Source: Colius striatus (Eukaryota > Chordata > Aves > Coliiformes > Coliidae). Taken from it: 64,000 bases of DNA. How positions within the stretch are numbered: position 1 is the stretch's first letter; each line of letters starts with the position of its first letter. The position numbers and the translations under genes are program-made. The stretch is taken from contig NC_084767.1 of assembly GCF_028858725.1 (NCBI RefSeq), forward strand, positions 34,637,519-34,701,518, written 5' to 3'. Shown here piece after piece: positions 50,440-63,100 of this stretch. The notes under the pieces are model-generated. The model was given only the letters and a program-made list of their open reading frames with translations. It ran no database searches and had not been told where the DNA came from.

Positions 50440-51190
50440 GTGCTCGGCAGGGCCTGCTGCTCCCGAGTAAGCACTAATCGTCAAGGGCTGTGGCAGGCGC
50501 CTGCCCTAGCAGCCAGGCTGGCACTGACACGAGCGGGCTCCCACGCTGAGGGCAGCGTCTGAACGCTTACACACAGGTTCAAGGGTTTTTACATCAAGAA
50601 GCTCGGAAGCTACTCAACAGGACACGGTGGGGCGCTGTCGCTCGCCCGCCCGCCCGCAGCACCTCCAACACCGCGCACGGGCACTGCCGCCGCCACCCTG
50701 GCCCGCCACGTGGCTCTTGAGAGCGCGCGAGGAAGGTCCTTCCAATGCTTGCTCTTCCGGCGTCGCCACTTCCTCTTCCGGTGCCCGCGTGCTTGTCCGG
50801 GGTCGGGGAGATCCCGTCCGTTGGCGCACGTGTCTTCGGCTCTGCCGCCGCCACCGACATGTTGGTGTTGTTCGAGACGGCGGCCGGTTACGCCATCTTC
50901 AAGGTGCGATGGGGAGGGGAGGGAAGGTGGAGTGCGGTGTCTCTAGCTCGGCCGCGGCCCGGGGAGGCCTCAGCACGGACGCCCCCCGGCTGCTGTCCTG
51001 TGGTCAGGTACAAGTGAGGGGCGGAGAGAAGCGCTCCGGCTTTGCGGGGACGAACGCGGACGAGGAACGTGTTGTTCCGCACCGGACGGCTCATCGGGAG
51101 GTTCTCTGAGCGGCGCCTCTGGCCCGCGGGAGCAGAGAGGTCGTGTCGTGAGGGAGGTCTCGGGCTGGAGGCCCGGGGAAGCAACTGTAG
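50440..51190. promoter_or_regulatory. NOP58: NOP58 CpG-island promoter
   Basis: Dense CpG sequence covers the NOP58 start codon (50859). Two CTTCCGG ETS-type sites (50754-50760, 50775-50781) and two CACGTG E-boxes (50707-50712, 50827-50832) lie close upstream. No TATA box is visible. The TSS is probably between about 50750 and 50850. Frames on both strands here, including 50888-51454 minus (188 codons), are composition artefacts. Confidence 0.8.
50859..50903 (+). CDS. NOP58: NOP58 exon 1 (coding part)
   Basis: Residues 1-15, [15 protein letters not shown]. The start context is ccgacATGt and the donor is AAG/GTGCGA. This ATG fits the conserved NOP58 N-terminus. Confidence 0.96.
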
Positions 51191-54100
51191 CTGAAGTCTG
51201 AAAGCGCCGGGAGAGACGTAGGCAAGCTTCCTTGGTGACCCTACCATGCCTGTAGCCACGACCATTTTTGATCTCTGATGGCACACGGGTTTGGGCATGT
51301 TGACCACTTTTCCTTCCGAGGTACATCCTCGTGGCTTATGTTTTAGCAAAATCTTTTGGATGCAGGAAAAGGCACATGGGAGACAGGCAGCCGCGTTCCC
51401 AAATGGACGTGCAAGGTGCCTTGACCTGAGTGTGTTTCCAGAAGTGGGGCTCATAGGTAGGTTGAGCAGATTGGCAGGGTGATCATGCCTCTGTATTCGA
51501 TGTGTGGCCTGACTTCCTTTGCTCAGCTGAGAAGGTAAGCTGGGAAGAACAGACTGCTTTCCAGGGCTCTGCCAGCCTCTTAATGAGGTGGCTCAAAGGC
51601 TGCAGTTTCATAGTGATTTGAACAAATCTAAACTAGAGCTGCTGCAGTGCCATGCTTGCTTCTGGCCTGTTCTCTTGTTCCAATGTTTTTGCCTATACAG
51701 TTCTACCAGCTTGTTCATAGTGTATAATCGTAACACTGGTATTTTTGCTCCTAGCTTAGTCTTTCTTTTCTGAGTTTAGCTTGTGTGAACACAAGTGCAG
51801 GTGTAGAGAGAGTATGGTGGTGGTTTCTTTTGCCCTAACCTGCTGAAGGACTACACCTTTGGTTCTCTACAGAACGCTCTGTTTATTTCATCTGCCCTGA
51901 AACTTTTCCTCTTCATTGGAGTACAGTTGTGCAATTCAGGCAAGGGGGATTTCAAGACTTAAGCCTCAGGGAGAAGGCAGAAGTATTTCTAAAAGCGGAT
52001 AGCTTCACACTTCCATACACACATCCAGCCCCTAGAACTTGTACTCGGGGAATTAACACCTAGAGCAATCTACCCACAGGTTTTGCTCACTAGATGTTCA
52101 TCCTGGCTAGTATCTTGCACCTTCCAAGTTGCTAAAGAAACCCAAAGTTACCCCATGAGTAGACTCAAACCTCTTGTGCAGTGAGATAAGGTATTCTACC
52201 CTTTCATAGGAGCTGGGAGGTGCTGAAAATAACTCATATTTTAATTTCTAAAAGCAGGGTAGATATAAACCAAAGTAGGAGAAGAGGCTAAGATGAGAAA
52301 TGAAGAAGCTCTGCAGAAGTGCTGCAGCAGTGCTGTGGGTGTCACCAGCCGAGGCGTGGGGTCTGGCTGTGATGTGTGTGGAGCAGCTAGAGGGCACCAG
52401 GTTCCCCGGGAGCAGTGTTCTGAGGTACACTGCTGGACACCTACTCTGGATTTCAAATGGTGGCTGGCCTGGGTAGAAGCTGTTTGCTGGAACTGATCAG
52501 AGATAGTATTTTAATAAAATATGTTTTGAGACAAGCTTTGATTTTTCCATGCTGATTCTATTTGCATCTGCCAAGACCAGATATGTTGAGCCCCTGCCAC
52601 AGTGCACATTTGCAGGGCAAGGCAGTCAATGGCATAGCTTTCCTTTCCTAGACATGGTAGCTGTTCAGCAGCATGCTTGTGTTATTGTTGCACTTGTATG
52701 TCCATTCTTTATCAAAACATTCTCTGCAGAGTTGTGGTTTTGTTTTGTTTGGTTTTTTTTTCTTTTTAAAGCAATCACTAAAGATTGTGCCTGATGTGGT
52801 TTGTTTTGGGGTAGGGAGGATTTAGGGAATATTTGAGTTATTTGTTTGGGGTTTTTTGAGGTTTTTTTAGTTAATTGAGGGTTGGATGGAATTTGTGCTT
52901 CTGAATTTTAGGAGAAAGTCATGGTCACCTACTCCCCTTTTCAACAGTACCTACAGATGTCATAGAATCATAGAATGGTTTGGGTTGGAAGAGATCTTAA
53001 AGGATGATCTGAGTCCACCCTCCCTTCCATAGGCAGGGACATCTTCCACTGGACCAGGCTGCCAGCAGAACTGTGCTCTGCTTTTATGCCTTGGTGATCA
53101 ATAGCTGTTGTCCTTTGCAAGTTGTGTCATTCTCAGGTATTCCCTTGTAGGTGCTACTCCTGTCAGAAGAGCAAATAAACTAAATAGTAAGGCCAAGTGG
53201 GTTCACAGCCATGTTCTAGACCTTGGAAAGCTTTTTTCCAATGACTCTTACTATCTGGTAGGACACAAAATAGGCATGTAATTTCTAGATGCTGACCACC
53301 TTGATTTAGCACTTTCCATGTCTTTATTTTTCTCTATTCACCCATGTCTATATTTAGAGTGAGAAAATTCTTTAAACTCAGGTAGGAAAGATGAATTGGA
53401 GAAATGAGTCATCAAGCCCAGGAAAGAAAGAGTTGCTCAAAGGTTTTTTTGTGCCTCAGAGTCCTGTGGGAAATTAGTTACTATGTTTATTTGCTCAGCT
53501 GCTGATTGAGTTTAAAAAAGACTTACATTCTTCGACTAAGATTTAAAAATCTGCAAGGGAGCAAAATCTCATATTCCCAAGAATGATTTCCACCCTGCAC
53601 CAAGTGAAGCTGCAGTTGTGTTGTATCTGCATTGTGGGAACAAACCCACAAGATTTTTGAGTGAAGTAAGGAACACAGTGTTGCAAAGATCTTAACCAAA
53701 CTGCTCCCCTGAGCACTTTTTTAGGAATTGGTAGTACACTGAGTTTTGTGAAATGCAGGTAGGGTGTAATTGTTGGTCTTGTGCTGTTTAAAAACCGAGG
53801 GGAATCCCTTTTGTACAGCAATGGGATTTTAAGATGTTGCTGCCCCTGAAGTAATTATTGGTTCAGTCGATTACCAAGCTGTGATGAAAAATCTTCTTTA
53901 TAGCAATGTTCTCTTCTTTCCTTGGGATACCTTAGGTGAATGAAACTAACTTTGTGGGATCACTATTTCCTGTTAGGTGTCCCAGACATGTTTGTATTTT
54001 CCAAAGGTAGTGGCAGGTCTGGTTTTGGGTCACTGATACTGTGAGTGAGTCCTGTAGAGGAGACAGACCAAGCTCAGTTTTGATAAATAAGGAGATGGTT

Positions 54101-57100
54101 TTGCTTTTAATGTGCAGGTTCTGAAGGTCCTGATCAATATTGAACTGCTTCTGTAATTCAGTTGAAAGTAAAAACACTGTCATATTTTAAGTATATGAAG
54201 ATAAAGCTCCTGAGAGAATGATGAAAATGAACTAAAGAAACTGAATGAAACAGAAAGACCAAAATTGAAAGAAAAGAAGACCAGAATTGAGTTTACTTGA
54301 TCAGTGTTGCTTGCCAGTGGCTGCATACACTGTAAATCTGCTTCAGGCCTTCTCTGCTGAATGCAGGATTGAGAGTTTTTCAAAAGTACTTTAAATATGG
54401 TGGTTTTTTGGTTGTTTTTTTCTTCTACAGGTTCTGAATGAGAAAAAGCTCCAAGAAGTTGACAGCTTATGGAAAGAATTTGAAACTCCTGAAAAAGCAA
54501 ACAAAATGTAAGCAGCTTTATGTGAGGATAGCAGCTTGGCTTTTGGGAGGACATGAGGCCTGTAGTTATGTACATCTGAGATTCAGAAAGAAGTATTGAT
54601 TTTTATTTTTCAGTATTGTAAAACCTAAAAGCTGTGAACGGTAATAGCGTGAAGTTTGATACTCAGAGAAACTTAAAATGGAATATCCCCCATGAAAGAA
54701 ATAACTTGGTTTTGTTTGCAGTGTAATTAAGCTGCAGAAGTCATTACTGTATGTCATCGAAGCAAAACATTGAGAAGTGTTTTAAGGAGATCTGGGTGCT
54801 TTGACAAGAACATCCAAGCTTGTAATGCTGGAACTGGCTGAAGTGACAGGTTTTTGTGCTCCCAGGAAATTCTAACAAAAAATTAGTTTATTCACCGTGA
54901 ATTGAGAGTTAATGTTGTTGCTCACAGCATCACTGAGTGTTAGCACCACTGCATAGCTGAACAGGGATTGTAGTGTCCACAAGCCAAGCTGTCCTTTCTA
55001 GTAATTTGCCCTAAAGCAGGGGACAATGGTGGATTCTTTCCAAGTCTAAGGTATTTTTATTGGGTGATTTCTGACCAGTTTTGGTTATAATGTATACCTC
55101 TGAACAAACTATGCCATGTGATCTGGATTGATCTTGCTCTAACAGTATGTAGAGGAGAGGCCAGAGTATCTCGCATTGGCCTGTTTGTGGTGTTGTTTGT
55201 CTTGTCTTGGAAACATGATCTTGGCCACTTGCTAGACAGGATGTGACTCTCAATGGATCTCTACTCTGACCAAATCAATTTCTCTCTCCCCTGCCTTTCT
55301 GAAAAGGCATCACTATAAGCCTGGAGCTTCTGTGGGGCTCTATGAGTGCTTAACTCAAGTGTTCAGTTTTATCTTTGTCCTTGCTTCCTTTGCAGATACT
55401 TGACTCTCAAAGAGCAGTATTTAATCAGAACTGGATTAGTCAAATGCCTGTCCCTGACAAGGAATTTACTGGATTGAGATAGCTTCTTCACTGTAACTCT
55501 AGATATCAACACCACATGCTGTGTGAGGGGGAGAGGGTAGCTGGGCCTAAGGATCTGACACAGCATGGTTACAGCATGGTTGGTGTATTTGGCTCTGGTC
55601 AGCAGTTAGGGCATAGAGGAATTTTCTGTTGTTTGTTTTAAACTCAGTTCGGAACTTGTATTCTAATACCTAATTAGAAGGGAGGACTTGAGAATTCACA
55701 GGCAATGGATCAGTTCATTTTTGAAGCCTTTGAAGAGGCATTTGGTTGAAAAGCATGTTAAATCTGAACTGTGTAGGCTATGCTTTCCACAGAGGCTGAA
55801 GGTTCCCTTTTGGAGATGAGTGGGAAGATGCTATCATCAGTCAGCAGTGACACTTAGTGAATTGGGGTACAGTGTTGAAATTTAGGTGGATAATTTCTGT
55901 ATTTGAATATGAACTAGAAAACAAAAAGTGGGCTTAGGTTTTCTGTTTTTGTGGGTCCTAGAAATACTGAAGCAAAATTCCTTCTCTTTGTTTTAAATAA
56001 AGTTCATGGGACTTGGCTGAAAAGTTACATCAGGCTCAAACTTAATCAGGAAGTTTAGTGCTTTTCCTCCTTTTCGAGGATTTGGGTATTGATCTCTACC
56101 CTTTTGCAGTCTTAGAAAGAATAGGGAACTATAATAGCAGATGCAGGGGGAAAAAACGTTAAATGACTCTAGCATCTGGTTTATGTACATTTGTTTACAC
56201 AGTTGCATTTTTCTTCCATAGAGTAAAGCTGAAACACTTCGAAAAATTTCAGGACACAACAGAAGCCCTGGCTGGTAAGTGGGTTCACATTAATTCTTAT
56301 TGGAAAAAAGTAAATTTTTGCCATGCAGTAGCTCACATGTTACTGACATCTGTCTCTGCTCTGCTGCTTCACCTAGTTTTTAAGTTAGAATTTTTTCTAA
56401 ATCATCTGTTTTTGTTGTTTTTGAGGTCATCCATCTAACCTCTAGTTCAGCAGAGATCTAAAGAAGTCTAGTTTTTTTCTATCATGCTATTTCCCAAGCA
56501 ACTCACTGATGAGCACAGTCTTGAAAGGTTTTAACTGATATGTGTAGCCTGTTGTCAATGATGGATTCTTGTTGAAGCTGAATATAAGTGATTTGAGTGA
56601 ACATTTCGTCACTACCACTGAGACAACAGGTATTAGAATATATGTTTTATTACAACTGTCCTTCTTTTATGGGTGCATGTTATGCCTGTGTTTTTAAGCC
56701 TAAAAACATGTCTGTATTCCCCTTAAATTAAATTCAGGAGTTTAAACAAAATGGAAACCCTTATATTCAATAACTTTTACCAATTCAACAGTTAAAATGC
56801 TTGATCCTGTGGAGTAGTTTGAACAGAAATTATAAAAGTTCTAGCTAATCATTCAGAAATGGTGTGACTTACTGCTGAATGTGCCGCATGGCATTGGTAA
56901 GTGCATGTTACAGATCACATTTATGACTAAAGAATGGGTCTTCATATTCTGATGAAGGGTTAGCTTATAAAGCAGGCCAAGGAGATAAAGGGAGACACTA
57001 CCATCATACATGGGGGTTGAACTACTGAAGAGCAGCTTTGCAGAGAGAGACCTGGGAGTCCTTATTGATAATAAACTAAATGTGAGCCAGCAATGTGCTC

Positions 57101-60100
57101 TCGTGGCCAGGGCCAATGGCATCCTGGGATGTATCAAGAAGAATGTGGCCAGCAGGTCAAGAGAGATTCTTCTCCCCCTCTACTCTCCCCTAGTGAGGCC
57201 TCATCTGGAGTATTGTGTCCAGTTCTGGGCTCCTCAGCTCAAGAGGGTCAGAGAACTTCTGGAGAGGAAGTTCAGCGCAGGACTTAGATTTTTACCCTTA
57301 TTATTAAGGTTCTGTAAATAAAAAATGACTAGCTTCTACTCTGCTGTGATGAAGTTGCTGCATCAGTCACAGAAGTTTAGTGGAGCGCAGAGCTGACCCA
57401 CAAAGAGAGTTGTTCTAAGTACCTACTTAAAATATGTTGTGTGGGACTGTAAAGCTTTTACAGATCTATTAATACTTGAGAATGAAGGATGTCCTTTTAA
57501 GGTTCTTCAGTCTATGCGTTATATTAAAAGAGTTCATGTCTGACTACCCAATCAGTGTGTTTGGCATCGTTCTTTGTTGGGCTTTAAGTAGTACATTGTC
57601 ATTATCAGAGAATGCAAATAAGCCATTACTGAGTTCGGGGTATCATGATTGCTGACTAAGGGACCTGGAAAATGGTTGGTTAATTAAATGATAGACAAAA
57701 TATTCCCATATAACCTTGCCTTTTGAAATGTTAGTTGTATATATAAAGCATGTGACATACTGTTTGTAGAGATCCTTAAAGAAAATTGACAGAAATAGAA
57801 CTGAAACCACGTGGAGAAAGGAGAGGCAATTGGGAAAAGAGTTTTTGATTTAGACCTCCAGTGCATCAAGTATATAATTTCCTTCAGTTTTGTTTTGAGC
57901 CACTGCATAGGGAAGTTGTATTGCAGCTCAGACTAGAACTACTGTGGGCAGTTAAAAATACCAAGTTAGGAGTACTATTTTTACAGGTTTTAGGAGGGTA
58001 AAGAAACTGTATCTTTGGTCTTTTCATTTTACACAGCATCCACAGCTCTTGTAGAAGGCAAGCTCAGCAAGAATCTGAAGAAAATTCTCAAGAAGATAGT
58101 GGCAAAAGATGCCCATGAACAGTTGGCTGTAGCAGATGCCAAACTTGGAGGTGTCATAAAGGTGACAACTGATTTTGCCATTCTTCCTTTTACGTTGTTG
58201 AACTGCTGAGAGTCAGTTTCTAGAGATTTTGCAGTTATTAGCAATGGATTGTACTGCCAATACTGTGTTTGCAGTGTGGAAGATACCTGTGTACTGCATG
58301 TATACTGGGGAGATGTCTTGCATACAGAAGTGAATAATGCAGTAAAAGTGCACTGAAATGTTCAGATTTGCTTTATTTAGCTCTTAAATATTTATTAGAA
58401 GTCCAACAGATTAAAAAAAAATTTCCTAATGATCCCATGAAGAAAAAGGGAAGGGTTATATGTGTGGGACACCTAAATAAAAAAACAGCCAGGCAGACAC
58501 ACTTACACCTCACTAACAGATGCAACAATAGTGGGGTCATGACTTACTGTCTTATTGGGAGTGTGCATTGTTCTGCCTTCCTCAGTCTACAAGTAGTTGG
58601 TTCAGTCCTTGCCTACCAAAGGAAGGAAGGAATATGGTAGAGGTGAACTGCTTTCTCCAGTGCCTCCTAGGTGTCAAATACCATGTTCTTGTTCATATGC
58701 TGTGTCTGATTGCTCCCTGTTTGAGAGATTTTTTTTTCTGACTGCTTCCTCATGCAGTCATAGGAGACTGATGTAGGCTGCAAAATTAGGAGTATTAAGT
58801 GTTCGAATGAAAAATACCAAGGACTATGAACTAATTATTTAGTTTTATTCTCTGAAAAAGACCCGAAGCCCCCAACCCTCTACCTCTAAATTTTCTCTCT
58901 CTCTGGACAAACTATTTCTAGTAAACAGCAAAGTCATGAATCTTCAGTTCCAGAGAAACTATATAGCAGAGCATTAATTATAAATCTCCTATTCAAACTG
59001 GCATTGTTACTGTGTGGGGAGCTGGATGTGTCACTACCATGAACAAGGAAGATGACAAACTGTTATGTGATCACAAGAATACAATGGGAAAACCAGGTGT
59101 AATGAGATAAAGCTACTGGAAGAAGGGCTTTAGAGGAATGTCATTTTCATGCTTGGTTTTGAACCACTGATTTCCATCTTGTAGGACAAACTGAATTTGA
59201 GTTGTATACACAGCCCAATGGTTACAGAGCTGATGAGAGGGATTCGCTCACAGATTGAAGGGCTTATTACAGGCCTCCCTTCTCGAGAGATGGCAGCCAT
59301 GTGTTTGGGTCTGGCACACAGGTGAGTTCCTACAACTACTCTATTTCATCCCGTGTCTGCCTCACTCCTGTGTCCTTAGCTATGCTTTGTTACTTGTAGT
59401 TTCTCTGAGTATGTGACATGGTCTTATACTCTGTAAGTCAAGACAAATTTGTATCTGGAATCTTGATCTGCAAAAGAAGGGCTTTACAGTTTGCAGAGGC
59501 CTTTTAGGTAAAGGCTTCATCTTACGAAGTTGAAGTTTGTTGATTTTTCTTTGCATGTTATGTACTTTAGAATTTGGTTTGAAATGTCCCTAGCAGTCAA
59601 ATGGGTCATTTAAAACTCCACACCACTGAGACACAAGGTGAAGACCATGATTTTCTGACTTATGCAAGAATAAATGCTTCTGCAAGTAATATGTAATGTA
59701 AATGTTAAAAACAGAGTTGTCTTCCCACCTTGCTATCACCTCCTTTTAGGTTTACTGGAGCAGTAGTTTTAATGCAAAGTTGCTGGACCAGCATGGAATC
59801 AAGCAGTCATTCCTAAGTAACTTTTAATCCATATTCTGACATATACTTGTCTTATCTGTCAGCCATTGGCAAGTTTGACAACTGCTTTACTCTAGCTAAT
59901 TCCTTGAAAATAGATGTACATTTGCCTAGAAAATGGGCATTAATGTTGAAGAAGGACTTTGAAGATACAAGTCCTCATTGATATAAAATACCTTTTACTG
60001 TAGCATACTGAGAAATTTAAAATATACATTAAAGCCAGATGGTAGTGGGCTTTCTCAGACAGTGAGAATCTATTCCAGGAAGTTTCTTCTGTTGCTTCAC

Positions 60101-63100
60101 ATTAGTATTGCTGATACTTGCTGCTGAGTAGGCATAGTTCTCCAGCTACTGAAGAACTGGAAGTGCTGTTGACAAATACTTTTTGTGGGGAGCCATGCAA
60201 AAAAAAACTAAAAGCCAATTTCCTGCTACAGCACTTGTTCAGTCTTCTGCACGTGATACAGATAGCCTTAACTTTCCCTTTTACTGTGGTCACAGGGTTT
60301 GTGCATGTACACGTCTCGGAGCTGTTGTGAAATTTCTGTCAGAGTGTCTTCTGGCCACAACTGAGCACAGCCAATGTCATAAAACTGAGTTGATCTGAAC
60401 GAATGTATGGACAGCTGTATTCATGTGTAAAACAGGAGCAGGTGGGACATACTTTGTAGCAGAGTATCAGGACACTGATGAAACTGTTTCTGTCTCTTCA
60501 GCCTATCCCGATACAAGCTGAAATTCAGCCCAGACAAAGTAGATACCATGATTATCCAGGCAATTTGTAAGTATATTTGGAAATAAAATTATTAACGAAC
60601 TTTATTTAGGATAGCTTACTTCTTTACATTGGTTACAGAAAAGTATTGCTGTAAAATTCCTCTTGGCATGTTTCAATAAATTGGGCATTGGTGTTGGTTG
60701 TCAGGCATAAAATGTGTTTTCTTAATAGATTTTCTTTTTTATGATGTTAAACTGGTGTCCACTTGCCCTTAGCATATAGTTCTACTGAAATACAGACAGA
60801 GTTAGCTCAGCCTTCTGAGGATTTCACTTCCCAACGTGCCTCTCTTCTGGTAGTGTTGGGAGACTGTGCCAAATAGGAAAGGATTTTCTGACCCTTCATT
60901 TTGGTGTTGTTTTGCATAGAGGGCAATGTAGAAATAGTCTTGTGTTAGGCTGGTAAAACCCACTGCAGTGTATAATGCTATGTTTTATCTTCTTGCTTTC
61001 TTAATGGAAAACAGGCTGAAACTATAAATGTAGCTAGGAACATCCATTTTGCATTTTTCCTTGAAGACATCCACATCATAATTGTCATGCTTACTGTGAA
61101 GCAGTGGTGAGGAATCCTGTTTAGGGTATCACTTCCCAGACTGTTGTCAATGATGAAACATAGTTAAGATGAAATTAGTGATTTAATTCAGTTCCTTCGT
61201 CACTACCACTGAGACAACAGATGGGAATGTTGGTATTGTGTTGCAGGAAATATTTCAGCCCCAGGGCTGTGTAGCAATATATGCTGTGGATGTTATTGGC
61301 CATATCTGGAAATGCTGAGCCTGTTGGATTTGTGTTGAGTATACTTATAAAGGAAACTGAAGGGCTTAATACAGTCTTTGAAGTTAAGTAATTGAATACC
61401 AGATCTGTTTCTCATCATTAAAACATTTTTCCTTAAAGTCTATTACATGGATAAATTTCACATCAGTCTTATGTGTAGCACTTTGGCTGAGAGGAAGAGT
61501 TACTGCTGCTTCTCTTCCAGGGGAATGTACTTTGCAACTGTTAAGAGAATCTGTCCAAGACAGTCCAAGTGATAAAAGTTTTAGGCCATGCTCATGGGAA
61601 TTGTAATATTTGTATAATATTGTGCCTGGGAATATGCAATTCTCTGAAAAGTAAACACTTGTAGTGTACTGCAGCTTACATTTCATTCCAGTCTTTGTGG
61701 GATAGGAATACTCCTTTTACGATTTATCTTCCTTCACACTATTTAAATTTGTTGATTTGAGAGTTTTCCACATTTAGATTACTGTTTTTAGAGTCCATTC
61801 TTCTTTATCTTAGCACTTCTTGATGACTTGGACAAAGAACTGAATAACTACATCATGCGCTGTAGGGAATGGTATGGTTGGCACTTTCCAGAACTGGGCA
61901 AAATCATCACAGATAACCTGGCGTACTGTAAATGTGTGCAGAAAGTTGGTGAGTAATGTGGAGGTGTGAGCTTGGAGAACAGTGCATGTTAGTGTGCAAT
62001 TCATTAATGGCACTGATTTGGAGACCAGCAACTCTCTCATCTGGCTAGTCATGACCCCATATACAATCCTGCATTCGCAGCAGGGCCAGCAGAATAAATA
62101 GTAATGTATGCTTGCATATGTTTTTTGATGCAATTTATCATTTTGAAGTTTAAGAGAAAGCTAATACCTCATCACCAGTCAGTTCCTCATGGACCACCAG
62201 AATTTCTCCTTAGAATTACAATTAGTTAGCAGACCAGTTTGGAAATTAGCTGCCAAAAACTGTTGGTGTGAAGAGAATTGCTGCATTTTTGCGAGTGTTC
62301 TTGGAAACAACTGCTACAGTTATTCATAAAAGCAGAAAGAATGGCTCCTATAATATGTTGGACACTTGCCTCACCTCTTAGGCATGTGTTTTTGTATTGG
62401 TTATTTATTTTTTTATTATTGATCAGTCTATGAAGGGACTTGTGATTTTAAGGGAGCTTTTTTTCCCCAATTGTGGGAAGAATTGCAGAGGTTTGGTTAG
62501 TGGTAAATGACTACTTGCTTTCTGGAATTCATCCTTTGTAATATTATGACTGAAAACTTTGCAGCAAGCAGCTACTGAAAAGGTGAAGTACGCAGTGTTA
62601 CACAATAAGGGCTTTTTTCCTGGTTTCAAATGTAATATTTCCAACCATTCTCAGCTAGTGTAATTAAAGTCAGGACATGGACATGTATTTTGGAAGTTTG
62701 GAATAGGATGATGACAGACTTCACTTGTTGTTATTTTGGCCTTTTATCTTCATCTGTTTCTGTGCCTGTTTTACTAGTCCATCTCGGCGCCACCACAAAC
62801 ATGCTTTCATCTGTCCCCCACAGGAGATAGAAGCAATTTTGCCTCCTCTGATATTTCTGACATCCTACCAGAGGAGATTGAAGAGGATGTGAAGGCTGCT
62901 GCTGAGATTTCCATGGGGACAGAAGTATCAGAAGAAGATATAAACAACATCATCCATCTCTGTGATCAGGTATGTACATATGGATGAAAAGTAACAGGCT
63001 CTCTACTTGAGCTGTATCAGAGCCTCTTCTGCCAAGGAGAGGTTTTCCTAAGGCATTGCTAATAGAGTTGTGATGGCAGTGATGATTCCTATATTGTTGC

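Noticed and set aside
50888-51454. 188-codon minus-strand frame opposite NOP58 exon 1/intron 1
   Set aside because: GC-rich promoter shadow, with Arg/Pro/Ser-rich composition and no recognisable domain.
59030-59038. gtcactacc in NOP58 intron 4, resembling the 18S guide of the snoRNAs
   Set aside because: No D box follows, and no C box or terminal stem surrounds it. Most likely chance.
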